Assembly (NCBI RefSeq): GCF_000227665.2
Contig: NZ_CP007030.1
Span: forward strand, 1,240,001 to 1,304,000
Direction: 5' to 3'
Source of the DNA: Thiomicrospira aerophila AL3
GTDB lineage: Bacteria > Pseudomonadota > Gammaproteobacteria > Thiomicrospirales > Thiomicrospiraceae
DNA: 64,000 nucleotides
Below are positions 45,198 through 56,512 of the stretch, in pieces (position 1 is the first letter of the stretch; every line of letters begins with the position of its first letter). Position numbers and translations under genes: made by a program. Under the pieces are notes generated by a model. The model was not told the DNA's origin, did no database searches, and saw only the letters and a list, made by a program, of their open reading frames with translations.

Positions 45198-47159
45198 TTA
45201 AGAGTGCTTAGGATGACCCTCTGCACTTGGATCCTGATCAGCTGAAGTATCAAACGTATCATCTAACTTCGCTTCAACCGAGTCATCACCCTCTTTCGAA
45301 TCATTAGAGGGAGTAGCTAAATCTGACTCAGTCCAATCAGCAGGTTTACCGGGATCACGCCCTTCCATAATATTTTTAATTTGCTGAGCATCAATCGTTT
45401 CATATTGCATTAATGCTTCAGCCATGATGTCAAGCTTATCTCTGTGCTCAGTAAGAATGCGCTCTGAGCGCTTATAATTTTCATCGATAACACGACGAAC
45501 TTCAGCATCAATTAACTTAGCTGTTTCATCTGACACAGAGGTAGTGCGACTAGAACTACCCAAGAAGCCATGCTGCTCTTCTTCTTCATAAAGCAACGGA
45601 CCCAACTTATCAGACAAACCCCACTTCATCACCATGCTGCGTGCTAACTTGGTCGCCCGCTCAATATCATTAGACGCACCGGTCGTGACCGCATCACTAC
45701 CAAAAATAATTTCCTCAGCAATACGACCACCGTAAAGGCTCGAAAGCTGACTTTCCAATTTACGCTTTGAATAACTCCAGGAATCTTCTTCAGGCAGATA
45801 CATTGTGACACCTAAAGCACGCCCCCTTGGAATAATAGACACTTTGTAAACCGGATCATGCTCGGGAACGAGATAACCAATAATGGCGTGACCCGCTTCA
45901 TGGTAAGCGGTCAAACGTTTCTCAGCCTCACTCATCACCATTGAACGACGCTCAACACCCATCAGAATTTTATCTTTTGCTTTCTCAAAGTGTCCTTGCG
46001 TCACCATTCGATCGCCTAAACGTGCAGCAAATAGCGCAGCTTCGTTAACGAGGTTAGCTAAGTCTGCGCCTGAAAAGCCTGGTGTACCACGTGCAATCAA
46101 AGCTGGCTTAACATCTTCTGCCACAGGCACTTTGCGCATGTGAACCTTAAGAATCTGCTCACGACCACGCACATCTGGTAACCCTACGGTCACTTGACGG
46201 TCAAAACGACCTGGACGTAGCAATGCAGGATCCAGTACGTCAGGACGGTTAGTTGCAGCAATAACAATAATACCTTCGTGCCCCTCAAAGCCGTCCATTT
46301 CTACCAGCATCTGGTTTAGGGTTTGCTCACGTTCATCATTACCGCCACCCATACCAACGCCACGGCTGCGCCCTACCGCGTCAATCTCATCGATAAAGAT
46401 GATACATGGTGCGTGCGCCTTCGCTTGTTCAAACATGTCGCGTACGCGCGAGGCACCGACACCGACAAACATTTCTACGAAATCTGAACCAGAAATAGTG
46501 AAGAAAGGCACTTTGGCTTCGCCGGCAATCGCTTTGGCTAGCAATGTTTTACCTGTACCGGGCGGCCCCACCATCAACACACCACGGGGTATTTGACCAC
46601 CTAAATTCTGATATTTTGTGGGGTCACGTAAGAAGTCAACTAATTCAGCCACTTCTTCTTTAGCCTCATCAGCACCCGCTACATCATTGAAATTAACCTT
46701 GACCTGGTCTTCTGACAGCATTCGAGCCTTACTCTTACCGAACGACATCGGACCACCTTTACCACCCAAGCCACCGCCCATTGAGCGCATGAAGAAAATC
46801 CACAACGCAATAAGCAGCAACATCGGGAACCATGAAATAAAAATCTGTAATAACAAACTTTGTTTTTCAGGTGGTTGCGAGCTCACTGTGACACGATTCT
46901 GTAGCAAATCCCCCATTAAACCAGGGTCACCGGGATTATAAGTAGTGAAAGCTTCACCATTGTTGTAGACACCACGGATCGTTGGGCCCTCAATGTTAAC
47001 GCGGCTAATCTGTCCTTCGCGAACCTGATCAATAAATTGAGAATAATCAAGACGTGTGTTGGTATTTTGCGTGTTACCACCAAAATGGTTGAACACCGAC
47101 ATTAATACCAACGCAACCGCTGCCCAAATCAGAATGTTTTTTAACATATCGTTTTTCAT
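45198..47159 (-). CDS. ftsH: ATP-dependent zinc metalloprotease FtsH
   Basis: A 653-residue, membrane-anchored AAA+ protease degrading membrane proteins and regulators. Two N-terminal helices (about 7-24 and 105-123) bracket a periplasmic domain. The AAA core has [19 protein letters not shown] and the second-region [22 protein letters not shown]. The zinc site is HEAGH. The C-terminal tail is acidic and Ser-rich. Next to rlmE as in most proteobacteria. Confidence 0.98.
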   Translation of the reverse strand: MKNDMLKNILIWAAVALVLMSVFNHFGGNTQNTNTRLDYSQFIDQVREGQISRVNIEGPTIRGVYNNGEAFTTYNPGDPGLMGDLLQNRVTVSSQPPEKQSLLLQIFISWFPMLLLIALWIFFMRSMGGGLGGKGGPMSFGKSKARMLSEDQVKVNFNDVAGADEAKEEVAELVDFLRDPTKYQNLGGQIPRGVLMVGPPGTGKTLLAKAIAGEAKVPFFTISGSDFVEMFVGVGASRVRDMFEQAKAHAPCIIFIDEIDAVGRSRGVGMGGGNDEREQTLNQMLVEMDGFEGHEGIIVIAATNRPDVLDPALLRPGRFDRQVTVGLPDVRGREQILKVHMRKVPVAEDVKPALIARGTPGFSGADLANLVNEAALFAARLGDRMVTQGHFEKAKDKILMGVERRSMVMSEAEKRLTAYHEAGHAIIGYLVPEHDPVYKVSIIPRGRALGVTMYLPEEDSWSYSKRKLESQLSSLYGGRIAEEIIFGSDAVTTGASNDIERATKLARSMVMKWGLSDKLGPLLYEEEEQHGFLGSSSRTTSVSDETAKLIDAEVRRVIDENYKRSERILTEHRDKLDIMAEALMQYETIDAQQIKNIMEGRDPGKPADWTESDLATPSNDSKEGDDSVEAKLDDTFDTSADQDPSAEGHPKHS

Positions 47160-47269
47160 TTACAACTTCCTTAAGTGCCAAACATTAGGCTATCAGAAAC
47201 TTCTATAGGCTCAATAATAGCATGAGCCACGACACCCCGCAAAAACTAAAGGATGTAAACTTAGCGCAA

Positions 47270-47887
47270 TTAGCGTTTTTTAAGCCCTAACAAATAGATT
47301 TCACTACTACGAGCACGTGATGCTTGTGGCTTACGCGTGATAACTTTTGCATAGTCTTGGCGCATTTGTGCCAGTAATTGTTCATAACCCTCACCTTGAA
47401 ATACTTTCATAAGGACATTACCGCCGGGTTTCAATACGCGTTCCGCTAAATCTAACGTAAGCTCGACCAAATACATGGCTCGTGGGATATCAATGGCCTT
47501 ATTACCACTAAAATTAGGCGCCATATCTGACATCACCAAATCAACAGGTCGCTCATTAATCGAAGCCAGCAATTGTTCAAAGATCGTTTCATCGGTAAAG
47601 TCGCCTTGTAAAAATGAGACGCCTGCATAGGGTTCAACCGGCAAAATATCTAAGGCTAACACTTTACCAGCGGGACTTACGTTCTGAGCCGCATATTGTG
47701 ACCATCCGCCTGGTGCCGCGCCCAAATCCAAGACCAACATACCAGGCTTGAGCAGCTGATCTTTTTCATTTATTTCTTTCAGCTTGTAAATAGCACGAGA
47801 ACGCCAGCCCTCTTTTTGTGCTTGCAACACATAAGGGTCATCAAAGTGCTCTTGTAACCAACGTGAACTTGATTTTGATCTAGCCAT
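47270..47887 (-). CDS. rlmE: 23S rRNA 2'-O-ribose U2552 methyltransferase
   Basis: A 205-residue RrmJ/FtsJ enzyme methylating the ribose of U2552 in the peptidyl-transferase A-loop. The SAM site is LDLGAAPGGWSQYA. The catalytic K-D-K-E tetrad is represented by the early Lys (IYKLKEI), SDMAPNFSG, LMKVFQGEG and the late SSEIYLL. Divergent from yhbY across an 87-bp promoter region. Confidence 0.97.
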   Translation of the reverse strand: MARSKSSSRWLQEHFDDPYVLQAQKEGWRSRAIYKLKEINEKDQLLKPGMLVLDLGAAPGGWSQYAAQNVSPAGKVLALDILPVEPYAGVSFLQGDFTDETIFEQLLASINERPVDLVMSDMAPNFSGNKAIDIPRAMYLVELTLDLAERVLKPGGNVLMKVFQGEGYEQLLAQMRQDYAKVITRKPQASRARSSEIYLLGLKKR

Positions 47888-47974
47888 GAAATTCCTATTT
47901 ACAATATCGATTTAGGTTAAGATTTTTAGGGTAATTTGCTATAAGATAGCGACAATTTTTATGAAAGGTAAACT

Positions 47975-48274
47975 ATGACAACACTAACTAAAACACAACT
48001 TAAATATTTAAAAGGGCTTGGACATCATCTCAACCCCGTTATTTTAGTTGGCGCGCAAGGCATCACTGACAACCTGCTCAAAGAACTTAATAATGCATTA
48101 AGTCACCATGAGCTCATTAAAATCAAAATCGCGCATGATGACCGAGATGCTAGGCGTGCGATGAATGATGAAATATTAACCGCTAGCAAGGCCCAATTAG
48201 TGGGTGCGATTGGTAAAACATTTATCTTGTACCGCACCAACCCTAAAGAGCCAAAAATCTCGCTGCCTCGTTAG
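47975..48274 (+). CDS. yhbY: CRM-domain RNA-binding protein YhbY
   Basis: A 99-residue single CRM domain that binds pre-50S ribosomes. The family pattern KGLGHHLNPVILVGAQGIT and IGKTFILYR is clear. It is the only plus-strand gene in the long minus-strand backbone stretch, divergent to rlmE as is usual. A GAAAGG Shine-Dalgarno precedes the ATG. Confidence 0.95.
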   Translation: MTTLTKTQLKYLKGLGHHLNPVILVGAQGITDNLLKELNNALSHHELIKIKIAHDDRDARRAMNDEILTASKAQLVGAIGKTFILYRTNPKEPKISLPR

Positions 48275-48286
48275 GCTATCGCAGAG

Positions 48287-49471
48287 TTATTTTGCTAGCA
48301 GTGCGTCCAGACCGCGCGATAGATCGGCCTTGATATCCTCAAGGTCTTCTAGTCCCACCGAAATACGCACCAAGTTATCAGTAATACCCGTTGCTATCCG
48401 CTGAGCGGGCTCAACACGACAATGGGTTGTAGTCGCTGGATGAGTAATGCTCGTTTTAACGTCACCTAAATTAGCGGTTATAGATAAAAATTGTGTTGCA
48501 TCTATCACTGACCAAGCCGCCGCTTGATCACCCTTAACCCTAAAACTTAGCAGCCCACCGCCACCAGATTGTTGACGCATTGCTAGCTCATGCTGCGGAT
48601 GAGAAGTCAAGCCAGGATAGAAAACCTGCTCTACTGCGGGGTGTTCACTTAACCATTCCGCCAAAGACTGCGCCGCTGCGCTATGGGCTTTCATTCTAAG
48701 AGAAAGTGTTTCTAAGCCTTTTAAGAATACCCAAGCATTAAAAGGACTCATACTTGGGCCCGCCGTGCGAATGACTCCCCGCACAGCCTCACCCACAGCT
48801 TCATGGCTTCCAACCACCGCACCACCCAAACATCGACCTTGACCATCTAAAAACTTAGTAGCCGAATGAATAACAATATCTGCGCCTAATGCAATTGGCC
48901 GTTGTAATATGGGGGTGCAAAAACAATTATCAACGACCAGTAAAGCTTGGTGTTGCTTAGCCAGGCCTGCTAAAAAGCCAATATCAGCCACTTCGGTCAA
49001 CGGATTGGATGGTGTTTCTAAAAATAGCATTTTGGTGTTAGGCTGAATCGCAGCCGACCAGGCCTGCTGATCCGTTTGTGCAACAAACGAGACCTCAATA
49101 CCAAAATTAGCCAAGTACTTCGTAAACAACACTTTGGTGGTACCAAAAATACTACTGGATGAGAGCAAATGATCGCCCGCTTTCAACAACCCCATACAAC
49201 AGGCCAAAATAGCTGACATCCCCGATGCTGTCGCGACACAGGCCTCACCCCCTTCTAAAACCGCTAATTTGTTTTCGAAGGTACGCACAGTTGGGTTAGT
49301 AAAGCGCGAATACACATTACCGGGTGCTTCACCACTAAATCGCTGCGCTGCTTCTTGAGCACTACGATAAACAAAGCTTGAAGTTGGAAAAATGGCCTCT
49401 GAGTTCTCTTGTTCATGGGTTCGCTCATAGCCCATGCGAATCGCCAGTGTATCTAAAGACCAGTTTTCCAT
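48287..49471 (-). CDS. metZ: O-succinylhomoserine sulfhydrylase
   Basis: A 394-residue PLP enzyme of the Cys/Met metabolism family forming homocysteine directly from succinylhomoserine and sulfide. The PLP lysine lies in SATKFLDGQGR, and the phosphate-binding ATASGMSAI loop is near residue 80. It is the gene after purF, the standard metZ location. Direct sulfhydrylation rather than cystathionine synthesis is inferred from position and sequence type. Confidence 0.92.
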   Translation of the reverse strand: MENWSLDTLAIRMGYERTHEQENSEAIFPTSSFVYRSAQEAAQRFSGEAPGNVYSRFTNPTVRTFENKLAVLEGGEACVATASGMSAILACCMGLLKAGDHLLSSSSIFGTTKVLFTKYLANFGIEVSFVAQTDQQAWSAAIQPNTKMLFLETPSNPLTEVADIGFLAGLAKQHQALLVVDNCFCTPILQRPIALGADIVIHSATKFLDGQGRCLGGAVVGSHEAVGEAVRGVIRTAGPSMSPFNAWVFLKGLETLSLRMKAHSAAAQSLAEWLSEHPAVEQVFYPGLTSHPQHELAMRQQSGGGGLLSFRVKGDQAAAWSVIDATQFLSITANLGDVKTSITHPATTTHCRVEPAQRIATGITDNLVRISVGLEDLEDIKADLSRGLDALLAK

Positions 49472-50995
49472 TTAACTTCCTTGATTATGTAAGCCTATTG
49501 CTTCAGGTGTGGGTGTTTTTTGCTGCGTTTTAGCATCGTCATTACGGCTTTTATCAATTGATGCTAAGTACTCAGGGGTAATATCACCGGTTACATAGAC
49601 ACCGCTAAAGCATGACGTATCAAAGGATGAAATTAATTCACTGCCCGCCCCTACGGCTTCAACAAGATCATCTAAATCCTGGTAGATCAACTTGTCTGCA
49701 CCAATAAAAGCAGCGACTTCTTCAGTAGTCCGATTATTGGCTACCAATTCAGACGCCGAAGGCATATCAATACCATAGACATAAGGATAACGTACCGCAG
49801 GCGCTGCCGAAGCAAAATACACATTTTTAGCGCCAGCATCACGTGCCATTTGAACAATTTCACCCGATGTGGTGCCACGAACAATTGAGTCATCTACCAG
49901 CAATACATTCTTGCCTTCAAACTCAAGGTCAATCGCGTTTAGTTTTTGACGCACTGATTTTTTACGTTGGGTCTGACCAGGCATGATGAAGGTACGACCA
50001 ATGTAGCGGTTTTTAATAAACCCTTCGCGGTAAGGTACATTTAACATTGCAGCCAGTTGTAGAGCTGACGTTCGACTGGTATCAGGGATGGGCATGACAA
50101 CGTCAATATCATGCCCTTGCCATTCACGCTGAATCTTCTCTGCAAGCTTTTCGCCCATGCGCAAACGGGATTTATAAACTGAAATATCGTCAATCATTGA
50201 ATCAGGACGCGCAAAATAAACGAATTCAAAAATACACGGCGAATAAACTGGATTGTCATGACATTGTTCAAAGAAGATTTGTCCTTCCGGGGTAACAACC
50301 ACGGCTTCGCCTGGCGCCACGTCACGATAACGAGTAAAGCCAAGTCCATCAAGCGCAACACTCTCTGAGGCAATCATGTAATCAGTAGAACCGGCTGCAT
50401 TAACACGCTTACCAACTATTAACGGCCGAAGCGCATAGGGGTCACGGAAAGCAAACAAGCCAACACCTGATACAATACCGATTGCAGCATACCCCCCTCT
50501 AACCCGCCTGTGCACACTACGAACGGCGTTAAAAATATCCTTTTGATCGACAAATAGCTTTTTTTGATTCATCAACTCATGGGCAAACACATTCAGCAAA
50601 ACCTCTGAGTCAGAGTTGGTGTTTAAATGACGCAGATCTTGCTGATAGATCTCTTGACTAAGCTGCTCGGTGTTAGTCAAGTTCCCATTGTGGCCCAATA
50701 CAATGCCATAAGGTGAGTTCACATAAAAGGGCTGTGCTTCTGAACTAGATGAAGAACCCGCCGTTGGGTATCGAACATGCCCCAAACCAGTGCTACCATG
50801 CAGATCACGCATATGGCGCGTACGGAACACATCTTTAACTAAACCGTTTTCTTTACGCTGGTAAAATCGTCCACCTTGGTGGGTTACAATCCCGGCGGCA
50901 TCTTGACCACGGTGCTGCAAGATTGTTAGCGCATCGTAAATCTCTTGGTTTACGGGCGCACCCATGGCTGACACTATTCCGACTACTCCACACAT
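49472..50995 (-). CDS. purF: Amidophosphoribosyltransferase
   Basis: 507 residues; the first committed step of purine synthesis (PRPP plus glutamine). It starts MCGVVGIV, so Met removal exposes the catalytic Cys of the glutamine-amidohydrolase domain. The PRPP loop is [14 protein letters not shown]. Adjacent to metZ with no gap. Confidence 0.97.
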   Translation of the reverse strand: MCGVVGIVSAMGAPVNQEIYDALTILQHRGQDAAGIVTHQGGRFYQRKENGLVKDVFRTRHMRDLHGSTGLGHVRYPTAGSSSSSEAQPFYVNSPYGIVLGHNGNLTNTEQLSQEIYQQDLRHLNTNSDSEVLLNVFAHELMNQKKLFVDQKDIFNAVRSVHRRVRGGYAAIGIVSGVGLFAFRDPYALRPLIVGKRVNAAGSTDYMIASESVALDGLGFTRYRDVAPGEAVVVTPEGQIFFEQCHDNPVYSPCIFEFVYFARPDSMIDDISVYKSRLRMGEKLAEKIQREWQGHDIDVVMPIPDTSRTSALQLAAMLNVPYREGFIKNRYIGRTFIMPGQTQRKKSVRQKLNAIDLEFEGKNVLLVDDSIVRGTTSGEIVQMARDAGAKNVYFASAAPAVRYPYVYGIDMPSASELVANNRTTEEVAAFIGADKLIYQDLDDLVEAVGAGSELISSFDTSCFSGVYVTGDITPEYLASIDKSRNDDAKTQQKTPTPEAIGLHNQGS

Positions 50996-51063
50996 TTGTC
51001 CTGCTCACTTGCTTGAAGGTTAAAATTATGGCAAGCATTTTACCTGATTATACTCGCGCTGCC

Positions 51064-51642
51064 TTACTGATTTGTTCGATCGAGAATGATAGATTCTACA
51101 CGCAGCTCGACATCTAAAATCGCCTTAACCCGCTCTGCTTGTGCACGCGTATCATAAGGACCCACTCTCACCGTATAAAAACGACCTGACGATGTCGTAA
51201 AGCTGCCGATCGAAACAGGATAGTGAGGTTTAAGTCGTTGCTCTAACCTCAATGCACTGTCTGGATTTTGATAACTGATTAAGCGTACATAAAAACCAGG
51301 TTGAGTAATTTCAGCAACAACAGGCTCAGCCAATTGTGCTGAAGCAGACCCAGACGTATTAGCTGGGCGGCTTACTTGCGGTCTTGGCGTTGCTGCAGTC
51401 GAACTTTCTACTGCTGTTGAAGGTTCTGACTGAACAGCGATTTCGGATGCCAATGGCTTACTCACCAAACGATCAAAATCTATGTCATCAAGATTATCAA
51501 CAGCCGCTTTCGTGCCCGAAAATACCAGTTTAGGATAATCTACTGGGTTGGCATACCATTGCGGCACCAGCCAAATCAGTGCTCCAAGCCATATCACCGC
51601 ACCGGTTAAACGATTTTTAGTTAGCTTATCCATCCTGTTCAA
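51064..51642 (-). CDS. dedD: SPOR-domain membrane protein (DedD-like)
   Basis: A 192-residue, single-pass protein: a short cytoplasmic basic segment, a helix at about 12-28, a Pro/Ala/Ser-rich linker, then a C-terminal SPOR domain (GFYVRLISYQNPDSALRL to YTVRVGPYDTRAQAERV, about 115-185). SPOR domains bind denuded peptidoglycan at the septum. The position between folC and purF is that of dedD. It overlaps folC by 17 nt. The usual next gene, cvpA, is missing: purF starts just 68 bases downstream. Confidence 0.9.
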   Translation of the reverse strand: MNRMDKLTKNRLTGAVIWLGALIWLVPQWYANPVDYPKLVFSGTKAAVDNLDDIDFDRLVSKPLASEIAVQSEPSTAVESSTAATPRPQVSRPANTSGSASAQLAEPVVAEITQPGFYVRLISYQNPDSALRLEQRLKPHYPVSIGSFTTSSGRFYTVRVGPYDTRAQAERVKAILDVELRVESIILDRTNQ

Positions 51643-52960
51643 GCTCCGTCAAAATCGCGCCTACGGTAATAAAGGATCCAAACACCAAAACACGCGCTGA
51701 CCCAGAAAACTTTGCAGCATCAACCGCTGCCGAAGCATTCTGGACTACCTGGCCTATAGGTGATAAGGAAGTTTTATCAGTCGATGTCACTTCGTCAAGA
51801 AATTGCTGCATAATCTTGGGGTCCAGCGCGCGAGGCTGTGGTCGCAAATCTAACAAAATCCATTGATCTATATGAGGTGCCATTCTAGCCATCATGCCTT
51901 TGACATCTTTATCTGCCAAGGCAGCGAAAATAGCAATAGGTTTTGATTGGTGTACAGAATTTTGTTGCCCAACCCACAATGCAAGCTGCTCGGCCGATTG
52001 CGGGTTATGGGCAACATCCAACAACCAGGTCTGGTGTTGCACTTGCAAAGACTGCAGACGGCCTGGGTGACGAACGGCTTGTAAACCTACTTCAATAGCA
52101 GGCCTGCTTACTGCAAAATCAGACTGATTAGCCAACCATGCTAATACGCCAGCTGCATTCTGTAGTTGAAAATCACCCAAAAGGGCCGGCATAGGCAAAG
52201 ATAGCTCTTCAGGCTGGTCGTTATATTTAAAACACCAGACCCCAGCCCCTTGCTGGTAGGTAAAGTCTTTGCCTAAACATTTTAACGAAACCTGTAGATT
52301 GTTAGCATGGTCGAGCAAACGCTTCGGCGGCATCGAATCAGAACACACACACAACCGACCAGGTCGCATTACCCCGGCCTTTTCATAACCAATATCTTCG
52401 CGATTATTGCCCAGATACTCCTGATGATCTAAATCAATCGCCGTGATGATGCAACTCGAATTTTCTACCGCATTAACCGCGTCTAAACGCCCACCTAAAC
52501 CTACTTCCAGTATCACTAAATCAAGTGGCTGCTGTTGAAAAAACCAAATAGCCGCAAGGGTAGTAAATTCAAAAAAGCTAAGTGAAATATTGCCACGCGC
52601 CTCTTCAACAGCGATAAATGCGGCAATCCAGTCTTGGTCGCTCAATGACTGACCATTGATTTGCGCTCGCTCATTGAAACGGACCAAATGAGGTGAGGTG
52701 TAGCAGCCAACATGATATCCAGCCGCCTGCATAATCGCACTTAACATAGCTACACTGGAACCTTTACCATTGGTTCCAGCCACTACTACACGCTGCATCC
52801 CAGGTTTAATTTGAACGATATCTAGATTATGCGCAACTTGACCAACACGGGCTAACCCCATATCGATAGCTTTAGTGTGCAGCTGCATCAAATAATCCAA
52901 CCAATCCGCTAAGGAGGATTGAGAGTTAGGTAAAGCAGGGGTAGCTGTAAGCGCCATCAT
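51626..52960 (-). CDS. folC: Folylpolyglutamate synthase / dihydrofolate synthase
   Basis: A 444-residue Mur-ligase-type enzyme adding Glu to (dihydro)pteroate and folates. The P-loop is VAGTNGKGSSVAM, with the folate loop GCYTSPHLVRFNERAQ, the metal region LDHQEYLG, and C-terminal DVAHNPQSAE. The gene is 3 nt after accD. Confidence 0.96.
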   Translation of the reverse strand: MMALTATPALPNSQSSLADWLDYLMQLHTKAIDMGLARVGQVAHNLDIVQIKPGMQRVVVAGTNGKGSSVAMLSAIMQAAGYHVGCYTSPHLVRFNERAQINGQSLSDQDWIAAFIAVEEARGNISLSFFEFTTLAAIWFFQQQPLDLVILEVGLGGRLDAVNAVENSSCIITAIDLDHQEYLGNNREDIGYEKAGVMRPGRLCVCSDSMPPKRLLDHANNLQVSLKCLGKDFTYQQGAGVWCFKYNDQPEELSLPMPALLGDFQLQNAAGVLAWLANQSDFAVSRPAIEVGLQAVRHPGRLQSLQVQHQTWLLDVAHNPQSAEQLALWVGQQNSVHQSKPIAIFAALADKDVKGMMARMAPHIDQWILLDLRPQPRALDPKIMQQFLDEVTSTDKTSLSPIGQVVQNASAAVDAAKFSGSARVLVFGSFITVGAILTELEQDG

Positions 52961-52963
52961 AAC

Positions 52964-53815
52964 TTAACGATCAAGAAGCATTCTAGCTTGAGATGCAATT
53001 GTTTTAGCCAATTTGTGGCGATGCACAATTTGATCTATGGCACCATGCTCCAATAAAAACTCACTGCGCTGAAACCCCTCTGGCAAGGTCTCACGAACCG
53101 TTTGTTCAATCACGCGAGGACCTGCAAAGCCGATTAATGCTTTAGGTTCACCAATATTGATATCACCCAGCATCGCAAAACTGGCCGACACCCCACCCAT
53201 GGTTGGATCCGTTAATACAGAGAAATAAGGCAACCTTTCTTCACGCAGCTTACCCAATGCAGCACTGGTTTTAGCCATTTGCATCAAGGAGAATAAGGCT
53301 TCTTGCATACGGGCACCCCCACTGGCAGAAAAACAAACCAGGGGCGCACGACGCGTAATCGCTTCCTCAACGGCCAGAACAAACTTGTGCCCCACGACAG
53401 AACCCATTGAGCCGCCCATAAACTGAAACTCAAACGAGGCCGCTACCACTTCTAGCCCATCAATCTGTCCAACCTGAACAATTAACGCATCTTTCTCTCC
53501 GGTGGTTTTTTGCGCCTGAACATAGCGATCTTTATATTTTTTTTGATCCTTAAACTTAAGCGCATCTACCGGACCAATCTGGCCACCTATCTCAGTGATT
53601 GGGCTATTCTCATCAAAAAAATAGGTCAAGCGTTTACGACCGGAAACCCGCATATGATGGTCACACTTTGGACAAACTTGTTGATTACGCTCGACTTCGC
53701 TGCGATATAGCACACTTTCGCACTTGGGACATTTGACCCATAGCCCTTCAGGTACTGATTTTTTTCGCTCAGTAACCTGCTTGATACTAGGTAGAATTTT
53801 TTCAAACCAACTCAT
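52964..53815 (-). CDS. accD: Acetyl-CoA carboxylase carboxyltransferase subunit beta
   Basis: 283 residues. An N-terminal zinc finger (CPKC and CPKC, about 28-50) is followed by the carboxyltransferase domain with [18 protein letters not shown] and the [12 protein letters not shown] loop. It forms malonyl-CoA with AccA. The ATG overlaps the trpA stop by 4 nt. Confidence 0.97.
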   Translation of the reverse strand: MSWFEKILPSIKQVTERKKSVPEGLWVKCPKCESVLYRSEVERNQQVCPKCDHHMRVSGRKRLTYFFDENSPITEIGGQIGPVDALKFKDQKKYKDRYVQAQKTTGEKDALIVQVGQIDGLEVVAASFEFQFMGGSMGSVVGHKFVLAVEEAITRRAPLVCFSASGGARMQEALFSLMQMAKTSAALGKLREERLPYFSVLTDPTMGGVSASFAMLGDINIGEPKALIGFAGPRVIEQTVRETLPEGFQRSEFLLEHGAIDQIVHRHKLAKTIASQARMLLDR

Positions 53816-54639
53816 AGCGCCTCTCCCTTATCGGCAGCATCAATAGCCGAGCGAAACTCGACCATCTTGGGTGTAAGTGCCGCCATAATAGTTGCGATGT
53901 CGGCATGTTGGTGTTGCTCAATAAGGCTCACCAACGCTGAACCTATAATAACACCCTCGCCATGTTGTGCCATTTTGTAAGCCGCTTGGCCATCTCGCAC
54001 GCCAAAACCGATTCCGACCGGTAAGTCAATCACCTCTTTGAGTGCATTAACATGACTGGCCACATCGCCCACATCAGCCTGCCCCACACCGGTCACACCC
54101 TTCAGCGAAACATAATAGACAAAACCTTTACCCTGTTGAGCAATCGCACCTAGCCTTGATGCAGGCGTAGTGGGTGATACCAAGAAAATACATGCTAAAC
54201 CATGAGATGCAAGGGTTTGATGATATCCAACACTTTCCTCTGGTGGCATATCAACGGTTAACACGCCATCTAAACCCGCTGCAACAGCCGATTTAGCAAA
54301 CTCTTCTTCACCCATCGCTTCAATTGGATTTAAATAGCCCATTAAAAGCACAGGCGTTTGTTGGTCTTGTTCACGAAACTTGGCCACCATCGCCAACACA
54401 TTACGCAAAGAAACACGATGCGCCAACGCTCTTTCGACAGCTTTTTGAATCGTCGGACCATCGGCCAAAGGATCAGAAAATGGGACACCTAATTCCAATA
54501 AGTCAGCGCCCTGAGCCACCAAGTGATGCATAAGTGTAACCGTCATGTCAGGATGAGGATCACCTGCTGTCAAATACGGAATAAGCGCTGTTTTTTGTTG
54601 TGCTTGCAGAGACGCAAAGCGTGCTTCAATTCGATTCAC
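53812..54639 (-). CDS. trpA: Tryptophan synthase alpha subunit
   Basis: 275 residues from the GTG at 54639 (Shine-Dalgarno AAGGA 7 nt away). The open frame reaches 54678, but that extension overlaps trpB and adds residues not found in TrpA. Catalytic Glu in [11 protein letters not shown], catalytic Asp in [10 protein letters not shown], and the glycine phosphate loop GIGFGVRDG are present. It cleaves indole-glycerol phosphate and passes indole to TrpB. Confidence 0.96.
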   Translation of the reverse strand: MNRIEARFASLQAQQKTALIPYLTAGDPHPDMTVTLMHHLVAQGADLLELGVPFSDPLADGPTIQKAVERALAHRVSLRNVLAMVAKFREQDQQTPVLLMGYLNPIEAMGEEEFAKSAVAAGLDGVLTVDMPPEESVGYHQTLASHGLACIFLVSPTTPASRLGAIAQQGKGFVYYVSLKGVTGVGQADVGDVASHVNALKEVIDLPVGIGFGVRDGQAAYKMAQHGEGVIIGSALVSLIEQHQHADIATIMAALTPKMVEFRSAIDAADKGEAL

Positions 54640-54649
54640 AAACAATCCT

Positions 54650-55873
54650 TTAAAATTCAAAACCTTCAAGTTTGGCAATAGTATTCATATCCTTATCACC
54701 GCGGCCAGATAAATTAATAATAATGCGTTGCGTTTTGGGCAAAGTCGGCGCCAATTTCATCGCGTAAGCTAATGCATGACTCGTTTCCAATGCCGAGATG
54801 ATCCCTTCCATTCTAGTGACATCACGCCAACCTGCCATCGCTTCATCGTCTGTGGCGGCCACAAATTCAGCTCGACCAATATCTTTTAACCAAGCCAACT
54901 CTGGCCCCACACCTGGGTAATCAAGACCTGCAGAAATCGAATGCGTACCCATAATCTGCCCTGCTTCATCCTGCATTAAGTAGGTACGGTTACCATGAAG
55001 CACACCAGGTGTCCCTTTGCAAAGTGGTGCAGCATGACGCCCCGTTTCAAGACCATCACCGCCTGCTTCAACACCAATAATACGTACCGATTCGTCAGCT
55101 AAAAAAGCATGAAACAGCCCCATGGCATTAGAACCACCGCCGACACAAGCCATAACAATGTCAGGCAATACCCCTTCTTGATCAAGCATTTGTTGACGTG
55201 CTTCTTGACCAATAATCGCTTGAAAATCTCTGACCATCATAGGATAGGGATGAGGGCCGGCTACGGTACCAATAATGTAAAAGGTATTATCAACATTGGT
55301 CACCCAATCACGCATCGCTTCATTAAGCGCATCTTTTAACGTACGCGTACCAGATTCAACCGGGACAACTGTTGCACCTAACATTTTCATGCGTGCCACA
55401 TTAGGCGCTTGGCGAACAACGTCATCAGCACCCATATAGACCACACATTCTAACCCCAGCCTGGCTGCAACAGTGGCACTCGCAACACCATGCTGCCCCG
55501 CACCTGTTTCGGCAATAATACGTGTTTTACCAAGACGCTTAGCTAATAACGCCTGTCCAATAGTGTTGTTGATTTTATGTGCACCGGTGTGGTTTAGATC
55601 TTCTCGCTTTAAATAAATTTGCGCGCCACCCAAATGTTCAGACCAACGTTTGGCATGATAAAGTGGTGTTGGTCTACCTATGTAGTTTTGATAATCATTT
55701 AAAAGCTCAGCTTTAAATACTGGGTCATCTTTAACCGCTGCATATTGATCACGCAAAGCCTCCAGTGGCGCCATTAGAGTTTCCGGCGCAAAAATTCCAC
55801 CATAGGGACCAAAATGACCATGGCTATCTGGATACTGTGAAAAATCAACTTTCTGTTCACTCAACTTGCTCAC
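54650..55873 (-). CDS. trpB: Tryptophan synthase beta subunit
   Basis: A 407-residue PLP enzyme condensing indole and serine. The PLP Lys is in HTGAHKINN, the phosphate loop is [10 protein letters not shown] and the Ser in NLSGRGDKD closes the site. 9 nt after trpF. Confidence 0.98.
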   Translation of the reverse strand: MSKLSEQKVDFSQYPDSHGHFGPYGGIFAPETLMAPLEALRDQYAAVKDDPVFKAELLNDYQNYIGRPTPLYHAKRWSEHLGGAQIYLKREDLNHTGAHKINNTIGQALLAKRLGKTRIIAETGAGQHGVASATVAARLGLECVVYMGADDVVRQAPNVARMKMLGATVVPVESGTRTLKDALNEAMRDWVTNVDNTFYIIGTVAGPHPYPMMVRDFQAIIGQEARQQMLDQEGVLPDIVMACVGGGSNAMGLFHAFLADESVRIIGVEAGGDGLETGRHAAPLCKGTPGVLHGNRTYLMQDEAGQIMGTHSISAGLDYPGVGPELAWLKDIGRAEFVAATDDEAMAGWRDVTRMEGIISALETSHALAYAMKLAPTLPKTQRIIINLSGRGDKDMNTIAKLEGFEF

Positions 55874-55882
55874 CTACCACTC

Positions 55883-56512
55883 CTAAACGATTATTTGTTT
55901 GATAAATTGTTGCATTTTTTCGGCTGATTTTACACCTTTACTCACCTCAATACCGCCACTGACATCGACACCATAGACGCCAGTTTGCTGACAAGCTTTT
56001 TTAACATTACCTGCATCTAAACCGCCCGCCAAAATGATCGGCTGGCTCACTTGTTTGCTGTCTGGCAACCAATCCCAGTTAAATGTTTCACCGGTACCCC
56101 CTGGAACACCGGGTTTATAGGTATCTAGTAACCACCCACGTGCGTCGTCATACTCGCTATTCAATGCATCCCAATCCATCTGTTGGTGCATAGCTAACGC
56201 TTTAATATAAGGGCGGTTAAACTGACGACAAAAATCACCTGACTCTTCACCATGAAACTGCAACAAGTCAACAGGTAATTGAGTGATAACGTCTTCAACA
56301 TCATTTGCATCAGGATTTACAAACAGTGCAGTCGTGGTGACAAATGCAGGCAAACCAGCCATTACCTTTTTAGCCTGGTCTATGGTCACCGCTCTAGGAC
56401 TGGGTGAATAAAAAACCAAGCCTATTGCATCAACGCCAAGCTTTGCAGCAAACAAAGCATCCTCAGCACGCGTAATACCGCAAAACTTAACTCTTGTACG
56501 TTGATTTACCAT
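55883..56512 (-). CDS. trpF: Phosphoribosylanthranilate isomerase
   Basis: A 209-residue TIM-barrel enzyme of tryptophan synthesis. The catalytic Cys is in VKFCGITRAEDA, the general-acid Asp in WLLDTYKPG, and the phosphate loop in LAGGLDAGNV with DVSGGIE. It overlaps truA by 7 nt. Confidence 0.97.
   Translation of the reverse strand: MVNQRTRVKFCGITRAEDALFAAKLGVDAIGLVFYSPSPRAVTIDQAKKVMAGLPAFVTTTALFVNPDANDVEDVITQLPVDLLQFHGEESGDFCRQFNRPYIKALAMHQQMDWDALNSEYDDARGWLLDTYKPGVPGGTGETFNWDWLPDSKQVSQPIILAGGLDAGNVKKACQQTGVYGVDVSGGIEVSKGVKSAEKMQQFIKQIIV

Noticed and set aside
54640-54678. Longer N-terminus for TrpA
   Set aside because: It would overlap trpB and adds residues absent from the family; the GTG at 54639 has a Shine-Dalgarno.
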